From positions 51,615,501 to 51,679,500 of the forward strand of contig CM065804.1 of assembly GCA_033398695.1 (NCBI GenBank): a stretch of 64,000 bases of DNA, given 5' to 3'. The notes under the pieces were generated by a model. The model was not told the origin of the DNA and made no database searches. It saw only the letters and a list, made by a program, of their open reading frames with translations. Below, one piece after another: positions 20,821 through 32,999 of this stretch. This DNA comes from Orobanche coerulescens. Lineage: Eukaryota > Streptophyta > Magnoliopsida > Lamiales > Orobanchaceae. How positions within the stretch are numbered: position 1 is the first letter of the stretch; the number at the start of each line of letters is the position of its first letter. Both the position numbers and the translations under genes were made by a program.

Positions 20821-23578
20821 TTCTACCCTCCTTAAAAGAAGTTTCGTCCCGAAACTTAAAACAAGTAGGGGGAAGAAATATTCCGCCAGGAAAAACTCAA
20901 CAAGATACACAAGAATGCGTAACTAACGCCCAACGGCGAAATGTTACAAACAACGCAAAGGAATATACGGCGTGAAAACACGCTCCACGGCGACCAACAC
21001 AACGTCGCCGTTAGAGATATAATAAAACCAACAAATGACAAGCGTCATCAAACGGATAATATAGCCAAGTCAATTATCCGACAATCACAAAACACAACGA
21101 ACGAAAATCAATATGATTGACCAACCCAACGGTACATCAATCAAAACGCGAGCCAACCGCTGAACAAATACGGAATCCCACCGCCAAGGGTTGGAAGATC
21201 GAAACGAGACTAATTTCCCGAACTTAAGGGAATTAGGAAGGAGCCCGAATGCTCAACAATCACGAAACGAGAACAAAACCGAACAAACAAAGCGATCGAA
21301 CCACAACGATCGAGACAACAAAAATCGAACAATCATGTTCGAAACACGAACGATAAGAAAATTCAAACAACTCCTCCCGGGATGATCCGGTGAGAACAAC
21401 AAGACGTGCATTCTCATAAGATCCACAGGAAAGGGAATAGCGATTGAAAAGTCACAACGACAAATGAGTTATTCCAAAACAATACCACACTCGTTCGATC
21501 GGAAAAGCAAGGGCGGGACAAGCTCAAATGTCAACGAACATAATGAGTCGGCGACAGTTGTCGAAAACACAAGAGTTCCAAATCCGATCCACTTCAATGA
21601 AAGAACTAATAGAACCGGATGAGGTCACTCCCGAACAAGGTTCACAAGAATCGAATCAACCCAAAAAGTCACATCGATAACCGGATCGACCCACAACAAG
21701 ATCACGATTCGTTCGAGCGATGAAACCGAAATACGAACAAGTTCATAAAGTATCAACGAACACGACGGTCGATAGACTGAGAAAGAGGAAATGCGAAGTC
21801 AAAAGCGATACGGGCATTACATTCGACCTCTTATAAAAGAAATGTCGTTCCCGCAACTCACAACAAGCGGAGTAAGGTGACAACACAAAAGCAAACGACG
21901 TAAATATCTCCCATGGGCCTCACGGATCCGATCCTCATATCTATCAAGTTCGCGCCCAAAGACTCGGAACCCAACTCGCAAAACCGGATCCTGTGTCTCT
22001 CGGGTCCACACTTGAAAAGCGTTGCGACGAGAAGGACAATTGGCACGTACATGCCCCCGGCACAATACGTTCGAAATGCCTCGGCTCGGCATATCGAAAA
22101 TACAGATGCTAGATACAATGGAACATAACACCGCAAAACAACATACCGGAGATGCCAACTCAGCATAATAAAGAATCATAACACATATCATATACAACGA
22201 TTACCATCGTAAAGTAATACACACACAAGCACTACAACAACGACAGTATCGTTCGGCGACATCAACGGCCCGAACGATAATCAGCACATAATTACAAACA
22301 TTATGAAACAATCACACATGTACACAAACGTACAAACCCAAGCTTCAACATCTCACACTCGTGCGACAACACGCAAATCGCCACGAGGCGATAAACAATA
22401 AACACCGGTTCACACCTCTCACAGAGGGCTAGTACGGAAATGCGTGGCAACGCCTCGGCGTTCATGGCACCAATTCGATCATACTGGAGCAAACATCATA
22501 ACGACAACGTGAACATCATACATACATACCCAGCCCTCAAACGGGAATGGGTAGGTTTTTAAAAAAGGAAAACCTCCTTTTGAAAATAATTTAGAAAAAC
22601 AGGTTGATCTTGAGTATCACCTTTCAAAAAAATACAAACGTGAAACATCATTATCGAGACTTTGGAAAACCCTTTCGCATTTGAGAAAAATGAGGACACT
22701 TTCTCTTAGTGGAAAACTTTCGAATATTCGACCCTCGGGTCTAAGTAAAACTGTTTATAAAACATTGAAAAATATCTCAAAACATTTTGGTCCTCGAGGT
22801 AGAAGAATTCGGAAACATATCGTGGCACCTTGGAAGTACCATGAGAAAACAATTCATTTTAAACGTACGTCTCGAAATTTATTTCTAGGATACTCAAGGT
22901 TTTCAAAGGTAATTCAATGGGCTAGAATGCCCAAAAATCTCGTAATTACACGGAACATTATAGCGTTGTGGGTCCGTGCGGAACCCACCAGATAAAAACT
23001 ATTTATAAAAACGCCAAAAGGGCCGATGACGGTAATATTTCAAAACTCACAAAAGTCATTTACAAAATACTAAATACCGTCATAAGAATTTCACAAACGA
23101 TCAAGGCCATAATGTCAAAACTCGGTTAAGGGAATCGATTTTCAAAATAAAACTCGATGCCGATACCTTTTCGAAATCCATCAAGGTTTACAACTTTCAC
23201 ACCCTACCAACCCACATGGTGGTTCAAGGGCCAAACGTCAATACATCCAGTTCTATACACGTACATCGTATCCAAGTATCGAATACAACTTCATTACACA
23301 ACACTGTAAATAAAATTATGCACCACAAATATCACACCTAAATGAAATCATGAACACGGATATTATGCATAAAAGAGGAGACTTACGCCACAAAGCCGCA
23401 CGAAGACGACGGTCGCCCACGATACTAATCTCATCCGACAACATATCCAACGCGTTGTGACTACGCACAACTCAACTTGTCACCCGGACTCGAACGACAA
23501 GACAACACATTACTCGACAAATCACAACTCGACTGACCCGACACCTAGGTTTCCGCAACCTAAGCTCGATACCATAAA
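20821..23578 (-). other. Gypsy A internal region without coding sequence
   Basis: No retroelement protein motif is visible on either strand and there are no long ORFs. It starts with TTCTACCCTCCTTAAAAG, the same kind of 3' flank as in B and D (PPT and AAGTTTCGTCCC). A second diverged copy of that flank (CATTACATTCGACC, then AAAAGAAATGTCG) is at about 21815-21865, so the internal region carries a duplicated or rearranged 3' terminus. The rest is A-rich sequence of unknown origin. Confidence 0.8.
23564..23574 (-). other. Primer-binding site of Gypsy A (iMet type)
   Basis: Minus-strand TGGTATCGAGC lies four bases from the LTR edge at 23579. It is one base shorter than the iMet-tRNA site TGGTATCAGAGC in element B. 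Confidence 0.72.
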
Positions 23579-26510
23579 TGTAACACCCCAAAACCGTATG
23601 GGAATATTACACACCGTAGACCCTTTCCACAAGGATCTACCAGCTAAGCATCCATAAACAACCAAGTGCTTGTTCGACTGTGGTCAAACAATAAAATGAT
23701 ACAGACTGATATGGTCACTTACACGTGAATACACGCACCGATGAGGTCACACAACCCAATCGATAAACCGACTTAGGTAACATTACCCACACAGGGTCGA
23801 AATACAATACAAATGGAAGACCAAATCAACTCGACAACACAACAAAAATCAAAATAACTCTCGACTCATGATTAGTATCGCACTCGTCATCCTCTTGTGC
23901 CAATCCTCGTGATCGCCTCCGAATGCATGTACCGGACGCAAACAGACATCCACCCCGACATCGGGGTTAGTAAACTCCACCGTTTTACTAGTGCAAGTAT
24001 CAAACCATACGAAATGTAACAAGCAAATAGCAACTACGAATTTAATACCGAAATCAATTATCAAAATGTTCCCGAGAAGTTTTAGAATTTCGAACTCAAA
24101 TAAGAGATATTTGAAAAGGAACACATCATCTCGGGATTTTTAAAGCGTAAAATCTTTTGGACCTCGAGTCCCAATTTACAAAACCTTTTCGTAAACAATA
24201 GGGCCTTAGCCCGATTCTCGTTCAAAGCACACCAAATAATATATCATTATGAGTCCGAGATCTATATTTAAAATGTTACCCGAACAATCACGCTACACGA
24301 TCACCGTCGTACACATCATGTACCGAACTCCGAGGCCTCGACGGACCTTACCCGGACTACACACATTGTTCGTACACATCATGTACCGAACTCCGGAGGC
24401 CTCGACGGACCCTACCCGGCTACAACACACCGCTCGTACACATCATGTACCGAACTCCGAGGCCTCAACGGGCCCTACCTACTGACATCGTTCGTACACA
24501 TCATGTACCGAACTCCGCAGGTCTCGCTGACCCTACCGGATCACACACCTTGTCCGTACACGTCATGTACCGGACACCGCAGGCCTCGCTGACCCTACCT
24601 CGGTTCACACACTTTGTTCGTACACATCATGTACCGAACTCCGCAGGCCTCGCTGACCCTACCTGGATCACACACACATCGACTCGACACAATTCATAAT
24701 CATTAAATGTCAAGTCATTCCACATTACGCCGAATGTACAATACAACAAGTAAACCAAAACAACACAAACATCATGATCATCACAACGACTCTTAACCAA
24801 CACAACACACATTCGGTACACAATACGTTGAACAACCACGTGTACAACCATCTCATATGTACATCGCAATCCTGCACAAATGGCACAACGCCTAACACGG
24901 ATACCAATATATCACTATTATCACAAGCCTTCAAGTTTCGGAAAACACAACCAACTCAAACGGAACATATTTACGGAGGCAAGCAAAATCGTCATACATA
25001 TCATACGTAATTACTAGTCACAAGATACAAGTCGTATAATAAGATACTTGCCTTAATAACCGCTACCAAACGCTCCGAAGAACACGGTTCGACCGGGAAG
25101 CTCGGACCCCGAAGAAGACAACGAACGGAAGGGTTCCGACTCGAGTTCTTCACAAGAGTTCGACCCTAACAACATATAATCAATAAATTATAGATCATAC
25201 GAGGAAGAATAATCGTAGAACGCCCGAAAACCCCTCTATGACATTTTATCGGACACCTTCAAGGCGTCGATCAAGAACTCGACCAAAACAACGAATCGAT
25301 ACGATCCAACCATGGAATAACAAGGGAAATGATACAATACATCTAAATAATCATCAATCCATCATAATCCTAAGTTAAATCGGATTAAACGGACGAAATC
25401 GAACAAAATACCCAAAATCCCCAAAATTAGATTTCTAGAAAATCAATTGATTCGCTCGATCAAAGGATGTTATAGGACGTATGATTGATGATATGAGCCT
25501 CAAAACTTCATGGATTCATTGCCCAACAACATCTCTCCATGATATACTCACCCACAGCGTCACGGGAAGAAAAGGAATGAGAAATCAAGGAAAATACGCC
25601 GTGCCTTAAATAGGTCGAGACTCGACCGTGTCCGACATGACACGGTCGTGGCGCGTGATTGGCCGCAGGACTCGACCGTGTCCGGCATGACACGGCCGTG
25701 TCGCGAAGGGGCGCTGGCATTGACTCGACCGTGTCCCGAACACGGTCGGGCCTCTGGGCGACGCCACCGGCTTATCCGGACGAGTACGGCACGGCCGCCA
25801 GCGACACGGCCGAGTCCGGTCGGCAAGGATCGCCAAATGAGCAGTGAGCTAAAACGACCATAACTCTCTCGTCCGACTCCGATTGACTCACCGCTTGAAC
25901 CATTGGAAAGCTAACTCGATGCTCTATAATATTGCAAAGATTCAGAATTTTGGAGTTACCAAAAATTAATGGTGATCTAACAAAGTCGAACTCATACTTA
26001 GAAAAGTCGTTTAGTAATCCTGAATTCAACAAAACGACACCGAAACCCGAACCTGAATACGAACCGAAGATACGGTTACGAAGTACTCACAAAGACGAAT
26101 CTAAGAGCTAGTAGAACACACGATTCCGACCACCCGAAGGCTCGAAATTCGACGACGGAAGGTAATTACCCCAAACTTTGGGAAATTACGAAAATGGCCC
26201 AAATGCCCGAAAATCACCATACGACAACGAATAATCAAACCGAAGCTCACAACACGTATAACAACGTTAAATGAACTTACGAAAAACCCCAAACGACAGT
26301 TTCGAACGAGATTCGCAAGAACCGAACTCAAGCGCGGAAAAGTCGCTAAAAAGCACGGAACTCAACAAGGCAGCACCGAAACGAACTCGGATGACAAAAA
26401 GTGCAGAATTAAATATTCTCCGAATGACGAAACGGTCAAAAGCGAGTCGTCAAAACGGACTTCGACCGAAAAAAGAAATTTATTGGAAATCCGAAATTGC
26501 GGATATTACA
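23579..26510 (-). repeat. Gypsy A 5' LTR
   Basis: A 2932-bp LTR paired with 17873-20820, with the same array of features, including the six-copy palindrome repeat at 24306-24675. Many differences from its partner are CTG/CAG-to-C/CG changes. It is followed by the TSD GATTC. Confidence 0.92.
24306..24675 (-). repeat. Six-copy palindromic repeat in A 5' LTR
   Basis: Same six units as 18618-18985. The GTACACATCATGTAC palindrome is kept in all except the GTCCGTACACGTCATGTACC unit, where it is also symmetric. Several CGAGGCCTCG copies differ between the LTRs (CGCAGGCCTCG here). Confidence 0.88.
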
Positions 26511-26572
26511 GATTCCACCTCTGGTTTCATTTCCTTACATATTATTTCGATTACTTGCAAATATTTTTTCAG

Positions 26573-26821
26573 GAAAAGAGAATCAAGAAACAAGCGATAG
26601 CGAAGCTGGACAATGCTCCCCATACTATGGCTCGAGGAGGATATGATTTTGTGGAGGTACGGGAGATGGAGAGAAAGATGAAGGAGCGTAAAGAAGCAGT
26701 ATCAAAATCTGGAGAAGCTGTTATTATTGATCCTCCATCTCCTTCTTCACGTCATCAGAGGTGGAAGTTTGGTCGCCAAAAAAGATTTGGGGTAGTGTCT
26801 TCAGATACTGCACGAGAGATT
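26573..26821 (+). pseudogene. CACTA TNP1-like gene, exon 3
   Basis: The exon follows a TTTTTTCAG acceptor at 26564-26572 and ends at a GTAAGT donor (26822). It encodes EKRIKKQAIAKLDNAPHTMARGG, YDFVEVREMERKMKER and VIIDPPSPSSRHQRWKFGRQ. The N-PHTM-RGGY and DPPSPSSRH motifs are diagnostic of the plant En/Spm Transposase_24 family. The frame is open. Confidence 0.87.
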
Positions 26822-28138
26822 GTAAGTTTAAAATATTATTTAATATTTGACAATGTATTTAAAATTAAATAAACTTAGTTTTCTTATCTTTTCAAAAGAT
26901 GATTCCGGAAATTTTTGTTTTGCAATTAAATTCTAAAACTTAAATTTTTGTTGTTGAAAAAAAAAATAAAACTCATAATATTTAATTTGAAATATCTAAA
27001 GGTTGTGAATAAGGTTTTAAAAGTTCACTTTCATGTTTCACTTATGAAACAGAGTTTTTTTTTATCCTTACGAAAAAAATATTAATAGTTCATTTATGTG
27101 CTTCACATTTGTGTTCCACTTACGAAAAATCATTCTTTTGTAGGATGAGTTGGAGGTGCAGTGTACACATGGCAGCTTCACTCCCAAAGGACGACATGAT
27201 ATTGTAACACCCCCGATATATTCAGGAATATTACAGCGCCGTAAATCCTTTACATAAGGATTTACAAGGCTGAAGAATTGAACAGACCTTAAAAGGTACT
27301 AATGAATGGAAATAACGGAATTAAGATACAACCGTCCTGACCAAATACTGAAAGTACAATTGTTCAATAGGACCTTAATAATACTTCACCAAATTCGAAT
27401 TCAACATAAATGACTTCGTACTCGAGTACTTATTGAAATAACCAATAAACAACAGACAAATAAACCCGGTCGGGACATCACTCTGCACCCTCGTCGTCAT
27501 GCAGCTCCAGTGGTTGTTTTCCCGCTCTCCTGGATCCTGAACATAAACAAAATATTCACCCCCGAAGGGGTTAGAACAACGATGCTAGTACAAGTACCAC
27601 AACATATTATTCAACGTCACACGAAGAATAATAATAACAACGTAAATGATAAAATGTCAAACGAGTCTTCTCCTGCGAGAAAACTCAAACATAACATACA
27701 CAATTGATAATCACAACATGATATCATAACATACACATGGTAATTCCGTCGATCCAGCGTTCACTGCCTAGAGCCCATGATGATCCCGTCAGACCAACCT
27801 GTGGTGGAAAAACCCATCCGATGATCCAGCGCATGCTAGCATAGATCCCCCGATGATCCCGTCGGACCAACACGAGGTGGACATACAACAACGACATACA
27901 TGCACGACAATATGTATAACATCAGTACATAAAACAAATAAAGTATTTGCCTCGATTTGAAGACAAGAACAATACTTCCACGAAATCGAACACTCGAAGG
28001 TCGTCCTCCTCAATCAATCACGTAACAAGATCAAACCTTAACAAAAGAAATGATAAAGGATTTATCTCACGTCGTACTAATGTTTAACAATTCGATTTAC
28101 GGCCAAAAGTTCATAAAATGTAATCTGCCTGAACTGAT

Positions 28139-28360
28139 TAGCGCACGCTAAGTACTCTGTGTAGCGTGCGTTAAGTCTGCTCGATAGCGCACGCAAACAA
28201 CAAAGCCTAGTGCACGCTAACTATGCATGGTCAGTACTTCACTGATCAGTCGACTGACTCGTCTGATGGCCTAGCGTACGTTACGTACCAAACGTAGCGT
28301 ACGCTAACTCGTGCTCGATAGCGCACGTTAATCTTTATAGCTTAGCGTGCGCTATTCAGG
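28139..28360 (-). repeat. TAGCGTGCGCTA motif cluster, downstream group, B 3' LTR
   Basis: About nine copies of TAGCGCACGCTA-like motifs in both orientations. TAGCG..CGCTA is a near palindrome. A matching group is in the 5' LTR (35455-35675). The element D counterpart is at 60440-60640. Confidence 0.88.
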
Positions 28361-29172
28361 CATGGCGCCATCTTTGGGCGAACTGTTCTCATCATGATCA
28401 AAACAATGAAATCTTCCATGATAATTCATGTTACCTCCATGAATATCATGTACATACGATTATGAATGATCTTACGGATAACAACAACTTCGGATTCAAG
28501 GATATGCATACCATTATAAAACCATATTCCATTTCGACTACAATTCTTCATATGACGATTCGAAAGGCTTAATGGTTGATATCAACACCTTATATCCATC
28601 GAAATTATCATGCTGTAGTTGTTTAACATTCCATCTATACTAGATAAATCCTTCCATGATCAATCCCTTAGATTCGTCTAATAATAATGATGTTAAAGTC
28701 AAGTCCATGATTGTTATGAAGTCATCTACTAGATTCGGATTACCAATGATAGAAGCTTCCTTTACTTGTTCAATGTAATAAGATTGAAATCATGATGATC
28801 ATAATCAAGGTACTTAAGGCTTATTCATCTCAATATTCCAAACATGATGTACTTTGGATAATTCACTTATGAAAATCAATATCTCATTACTATGATCATC
28901 CAATTCTTTAGAATCCAACTCTAAGTCTGGAGATAGGTTGAACATACCTTAATATGATGAAAATCACTGAACCGTAAGGTAGAATCCGACTCCGGTTGGT
29001 TGTATGCCACTCCAAGGTGCTATTCCACTTCAATGATTACTCCCAAGTGATAACCAATATACAAACACCAACAAGATGTGTTCTAAGTGTATAGAAGGAT
29101 TATTACAGCTCTCCGGCCTCTCAAGAATGCAGAATGGACGAGTAAAATGTAAGCCAAAACGGGTTGTTGTCC

Positions 29173-29180
29173 CATTTATA
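29173..29180 (-). promoter_or_regulatory. TATA box of B 3' LTR
   Basis: The minus strand reads TATAAATGGGAC. It sits immediately downstream (element sense) of the 29200-29430 motif cluster. The copy in the 5' LTR, which would drive the genomic RNA, is at 36495-36502. Confidence 0.7.
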
Positions 29181-29199
29181 ATATTCTGCATTTTAACAA

Positions 29200-29430
29200 G
29201 TTAGCGCACGCTACTAAGCTTTCCTTAGCGTGCGCTAATAAAAGTTGACTTCAGAACTGTCCAGGTTCATCCGCGGGAATCTTATCCGGACCCATTTCCC
29301 GGCTGGCACATGTGATAGCCGTCCCGCTCAATAATTGAGTTCTTAGCGCACGCAACTCCTACATGCATAGCGTGCGCTAGTAGTAGCCCGATAGCGCGCG
29401 TTAAGCTACATTCTTAGCCTGCGCTATCAC
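29200..29430 (-). repeat. TAGCGTGCGCTA motif cluster, promoter-proximal group, B 3' LTR
   Basis: Two TTAGCGCACGCTA/TTAGCGTGCGCTA pairs and three further copies lie within 230 bases upstream (minus strand) of the TATA box. Same layout in the 5' LTR at 36520-36750. Confidence 0.88.
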
Positions 29431-29616
29431 GAGTTTGCATGAGAAATTTTGCATGTTGTTATACCTATGTACAAAGATATCAATGCAAGAAATATCATAC
29501 TCCAATAATCAAAACCATACATCCGAAAAATACAGGGTTTGAATACAGATGAAATACACCGTAATAAATCCGGATATTACATACTCTCCTACTAAAAAGG
29601 AGTTTCGTCCCGAAAC

Positions 29617-30225
29617 TCAAGACGAAAATAACTCGGGATATCTAGACTTCATATCAACTTCCGTTTCCCAGGTGGCTTCTTCGATTCCATGACGTGACCA
29701 TTGAACTTTGACCAAAACGATTGGTTTGTTCCTCAACTGCTTAACTCGACTCTCGAGTATCTTGACCGGTCTTTCTTCAATCGTCCCATCCTGCGCGTCT
29801 TCGATCTCGCCCAAATCAATGATATGACTGGGATCTGGTATATACCTCCGTAACTGGGATACGTGGAACACGTTATGAACATAGCACAATGACGGCGGCA
29901 ATGCCAATCTGTATGCTAACTCCCCAACTCTCTCGAGGATCTCAAATGGTCCGATATATCTCGGACTCAGCTTTCCTTTCCTTCCGAAACGGAAGATTCC
30001 CCGAGTAGGAGAAACCTTCAAAAGTATATGGTCTCGAGTATCGAACTCCAATGGGCGACGGCGTACGTCCGCGAAAGATTTCTGGCGACTTTGGGCGGTT
30101 AACAGCCTTTCACGAATCAAGGCTATCTTCTCTCGAGTCTGCACGATCAACTCTGGTTCTGTTCCGATCAAGTCTGATGAATCATCCCAACATAGGGGCG
30201 ATCTACATCTCCTCCCGTATAATAC
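29617..30225 (-). CDS. Gypsy B integrase C-terminal part and chromodomain
   Basis: The minus-strand frame 30171-29617 (184 residues), with the frame open up to the TAG at 30226-30228. It begins with LIGTEPELIVQ. It includes LLKVSPTRGIFRFGRKGKLSPRY with the GPFEIL block (GPY/F module, near residues 67-80), HVFHVSQLRRY (near 103-113) and a C-terminal chromodomain (VKVQWSRHGIEEATWE, near 153-168). Group II-type chromodomains of this kind are typical of Tekay chromoviruses and are thought to steer integration to heterochromatin. It ends at TAA near 29617. Confidence 0.9.
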   Translation of the reverse strand, partial: VLYGRRCRSPLCWDDSSDLIGTEPELIVQTREKIALIRERLLTAQSRQKSFADVRRRPLEFDTRDHILLKVSPTRGIFRFGRKGKLSPRYIGPFEILERVGELAYRLALPPSLCYVHNVFHVSQLRRYIPDPSHIIDLGEIEDAQDGTIEERPVKILESRVKQLRNKPIVLVKVQWSRHGIEEATWETEVDMKSRYPELFSS

Positions 30226-31122
30226 CTAAAACGGTGCCATCTTAATGGAAGCATGCCAACTATTGTTGTAGGTAAATTCAATCAATGGTAGATGAACTTC
30301 CCAATCATTTGACCAATCTAAGGCACAGGCCCTTAGCATGTCTTCCACCGTTTGTATAGTCCTCTCGGATTGTCCGTCAGTCTGCGGGTGATAAGCTGTG
30401 CTGAAGTTCAATTCGGTCCCCAAGGCCTTATGAACTGCTTTCCAGAAGTGAGACATAAAACGGCCGTCTCGATCAGAAACAATGGTCTTCGGCGTACCAT
30501 GCAATCGAACTATCTCTGAAATAAATACTCGTGCCAACCTATCTGGTCCCCACGTATCCGTAATGCCTAGAAAATGAGCTGATTTGGTTAAAAGATCAAC
30601 TATCACCCAAATCATGTTCATTCCTGTCCTGGTTCTCGGCATATTAGTGATAAAGTCCATCGATATGTCCTCCCACTTCCATTCAGGAATCGGGAGTGGT
30701 TTCAACATTCCGGCAGGTCGTTGATGCTCGATCTTAACCTGCTGACAAGTCAAGCATTTCGAAACATAGTCCGCTACATCTTTCTTCATGTTGTCCCACC
30801 AGAAATTCTGCTTCAAGTCCTTATACATTTTACTGGTGCCCGGGTGGATAGAATAGGGTGAACTGTGAGCTTCCTTCATAATCGTCTGTTTCAGAACATC
30901 CTCATCGGGAACGCAGAGTCGGTTCTGAAATCTCAAAACTCCATCATCATGAATTATGAATCCGGGGGCCTTTCCTTTGATCACTTCATCACGTAATCGA
31001 ATCATCAGAGGATCATCTGCCTGTCTAGATTTGATTCCTTCGGTTAATGATGAAGTTATCTCCATCACGCACAGTTGTCCTTGGACTCTTTGTAACCACA
31101 CTTCAATTCCTTCTCGAATCAT
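30226..31122 (-). CDS. Gypsy B integrase zinc finger and catalytic core, ends at premature TAG
   Basis: A 298-residue minus-strand frame. It begins in the linker ([15 protein letters not shown]) and continues with the HHCC zinc finger ([15 protein letters not shown], then CLTCQQVK near residue 128). The DDE core has [11 protein letters not shown] with the first Asp near 154, [12 protein letters not shown] with the second Asp near 220, and [15 protein letters not shown] with the catalytic Glu near 253. It stops at TAG 30226-30228, where elements C and D have a sense codon. CAG-to-TAG is the simplest explanation. Downstream integrase is in the same frame. Confidence 0.9.
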   Translation of the reverse strand: MIREGIEVWLQRVQGQLCVMEITSSLTEGIKSRQADDPLMIRLRDEVIKGKAPGFIIHDDGVLRFQNRLCVPDEDVLKQTIMKEAHSSPYSIHPGTSKMYKDLKQNFWWDNMKKDVADYVSKCLTCQQVKIEHQRPAGMLKPLPIPEWKWEDISMDFITNMPRTRTGMNMIWVIVDLLTKSAHFLGITDTWGPDRLARVFISEIVRLHGTPKTIVSDRDGRFMSHFWKAVHKALGTELNFSTAYHPQTDGQSERTIQTVEDMLRACALDWSNDWEVHLPLIEFTYNNSWHASIKMAPF

Positions 31123-32990
31123 CTCTCGTTGAAGGCTAAGTTGGGAGGTCGGCCTCCAAACATCTGAATAGAAACAGGCTTGCGGCTAAGTGCATCGGCC
31201 ACTACATTTGCTTTGCCTGGATGATACAAAATCTCCAAGTCATAGTCCTTGATCAGCTCTAACCATCTTCTTTGCCGCATGTTCAACTCTTTCTGACTGA
31301 ATATGTACTTGAGACTCTTATGATCCGTAAAGATCTGACAGTGAGTCTCGTACAGATAATGCCTCCAGATCTTCAAAGCAAAAACTACTGCTGCTAGCTC
31401 CAAATCATGTGTTGGGTAATTCACTTCATAAGGTTTCAGCTGTCGCGACGCATAAGCGATCACCTTATCATTCTGCATCAATACGCACCCAAGTCCTTGG
31501 TTCGAAGCATCACTGTAAACTATAAATCCTCCAGTTCCCTGTGGAAGTGATAGAATCGGTGCCGTCGTCAATCTCTTCTTCAATTCATCAAAGCTAATCT
31601 GACACAACTCATTCCACTCAAACTTTTGAGTTTTCTGCAGGAGTCGAGTAAGTGGGCGGGAGATTTTAGAAAACCCTTCCACGAATCGACGATAATATCC
31701 AGCAAGTCCTAAGAAGCTTCGGACTTCTTTCACGTTCTTTGGAGGCTTCCAATCCATAATTGCTTCGATCTTCTGAGGATCTACTCGGACTCCTTCAGCT
31801 GACACCACATGACCGAGGAACATTACTTTCTTTAGACAGAATTCACACTTAGAAAGTTTGGCGTACAATTGCTCGTTTCCCAAAAGTTCCAATACAATCC
31901 GCAAATGCTGCGCATGTTCTTCCGGGCTCTTAGAATACACCAGAATGTCATCAATGAACACGACCACAAATTTATCCAAAAATTCGATGAACACTCGGTT
32001 CATCAATTGCATAAATACAACAGGTGCGTTAGTGAGACCAAACGGCATCACTACAAACTCATAATGTCCGTAGCGAGTTCTGAACGCTGATTTCGGAACA
32101 TCGGATTCCTTAATCCTCAGCTGATGATACCCTGATCTCAGATCGATTTTAGAAAATACTTTTGCCCCTTGCAACTGGTCAAACAGATCATCAATCCGTG
32201 GCAACGGATACTTGTTCTTAATCGTCATCTTGTTCAGCTCTCGATAGTCAATACACAGTCGGAGCCATCCATCCTTCTTTCGGACAAAAAGAACTGGCGC
32301 TCCCTGTGGTGAAACGCTGGTGAATATAGCCCTTGTCCAAGAACTCCTCCAAATGCTTCTTCGATTCGTACATCTCAAGAGGTGCCATACGATACGGCGC
32401 CTTAGAAATTGGTGTAGCTCCGGTTCCAGCTCAATGGTAAATTCTACATCCCTTCGTGGAGATAGTCCAGGTAACTCGTCAGGAAATACATCTGGAAATT
32501 CGTTCACAACAGGAATGGATGAAAGTTTCACAATTTCGTCTTCTTTCTTCATTGCATAGCACCAATATCCGGTACAGCCCTGTTTCAACAATTTGACAGC
32601 TTTCATCGCCTTGATCAATTTTCCTGAGCTTCCCGGTTTCCACCCCTCGAACAATATTTCGGAACCATCGTCAGCGATCAGCGAGATATTCCTCCTTCGA
32701 TAGTTTACAATTGTTCCATATCGATTAAGCCAATCGTCTCCGAGTATCAGGTCGTCTCCTTGCATTTCTATCATGATCAGATTTGAGAGCCACTCTCTGC
32801 CTCCAAATGATACAGGGAAATTTCTAGTTTCTAAGTCTCCGACAATCCTCTCTCCACTCGGTAAACCAACAACATAAGGTTCACAAGTATGAAAACTGGA
32901 AATATTCAAACGATTTACACAAGACAAAGATATAAAAGAATGTGTAGCTCCTGTATCGAATAAAACGCTAACTGGCTGGGAAAGGATCTG
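31119..32990 (-). CDS. pol: Gypsy B protease, reverse transcriptase and RNaseH
   Basis: The open frame 32927-31119 (602 residues) starts inside the protease. The upstream frame at 32990-32928 supplies the catalytic [11 protein letters not shown] motif. The protease continues with GDDWLNRYG (near 67-75). RT has CIDYRELNK (near 230), [20 protein letters not shown] and [11 protein letters not shown] (FIDD). Then come [16 protein letters not shown] and RNaseH with [22 protein letters not shown] and [11 protein letters not shown] near the end. It ends at TGA overlapping the integrase ATG in a different frame, so a one-base shift separates it from integrase. This is the most intact pol in the window. 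Confidence 0.92.
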   Translation of the reverse strand, partial: QILSQPVSVLFDTGATHSFISLSCVNRLNISSFHTCEPYVVGLPSGERIVGDLETRNFPVSFGGREWLSNLIMIEMQGDDLILGDDWLNRYGTIVNYRRRNISLIADDGSEILFEGWKPGSSGKLIKAMKAVKLLKQGCTGYWCYAMKKEDEIVKLSSIPVVNEFPDVFPDELPGLSPRRDVEFTIELEPELHQFLRRRIVWHLLRCTNRRSIWRSSWTRAIFTSVSPQGAPVLFVRKKDGWLRLCIDYRELNKMTIKNKYPLPRIDDLFDQLQGAKVFSKIDLRSGYHQLRIKESDVPKSAFRTRYGHYEFVVMPFGLTNAPVVFMQLMNRVFIEFLDKFVVVFIDDILVYSKSPEEHAQHLRIVLELLGNEQLYAKLSKCEFCLKKVMFLGHVVSAEGVRVDPQKIEAIMDWKPPKNVKEVRSFLGLAGYYRRFVEGFSKISRPLTRLLQKTQKFEWNELCQISFDELKKRLTTAPILSLPQGTGGFIVYSDASNQGLGCVLMQNDKVIAYASRQLKPYEVNYPTHDLELAAVVFALKIWRHYLYETHCQIFTDHKSLKYIFSQKELNMRQRRWLELIKDYDLEILYHPGKANVVADALSRKPVSIQMFGGRPPNLAFNER

Positions 32991-32999
32991 GACAGTACC

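Larger units (their letters stand above)
17873..26510 (-). mobile_element. Gypsy 'A': large non-autonomous LTR element (LARD-like)
   Basis: LTRs are 17873-20820 and 23579-26510, about 2.94 kb each and closely similar. The TSD is GATTC (17868-17872 and 26511-26515). The internal region of only 2758 bases has no gag, protease, RT or integrase motif in any frame. Orientation is minus, set by the iMet-type primer site beside the right LTR and the C/T-rich stretch (minus-strand purine tract) after 20820. LTR ends (TGTAACACCCC...TATTACA) and an internal LTR block match element C, making C-like elements the likely helper. It is inserted in an intron of the CACTA gene. Confidence 0.92.
27203..29581 (-). 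repeat. Gypsy B 3' LTR
   Basis: It starts TGTAACACCCCC and ends CGGATATTACA. It holds two clusters of the TAGCGTGCGCTA motif (28139-28360 and 29200-29430), a repeated GATGATCCCGTCGGACCAAC segment (27780-27895), and a minus-strand TATA box at 29173-29180. Confidence 0.93.

Noticed and set aside
26483..26572. Extension of the exon 3 frame upstream into the A LTR edge
   Set aside because: The frame runs through intron and LTR sequence; the TTTTTTCAG acceptor marks the true exon start.
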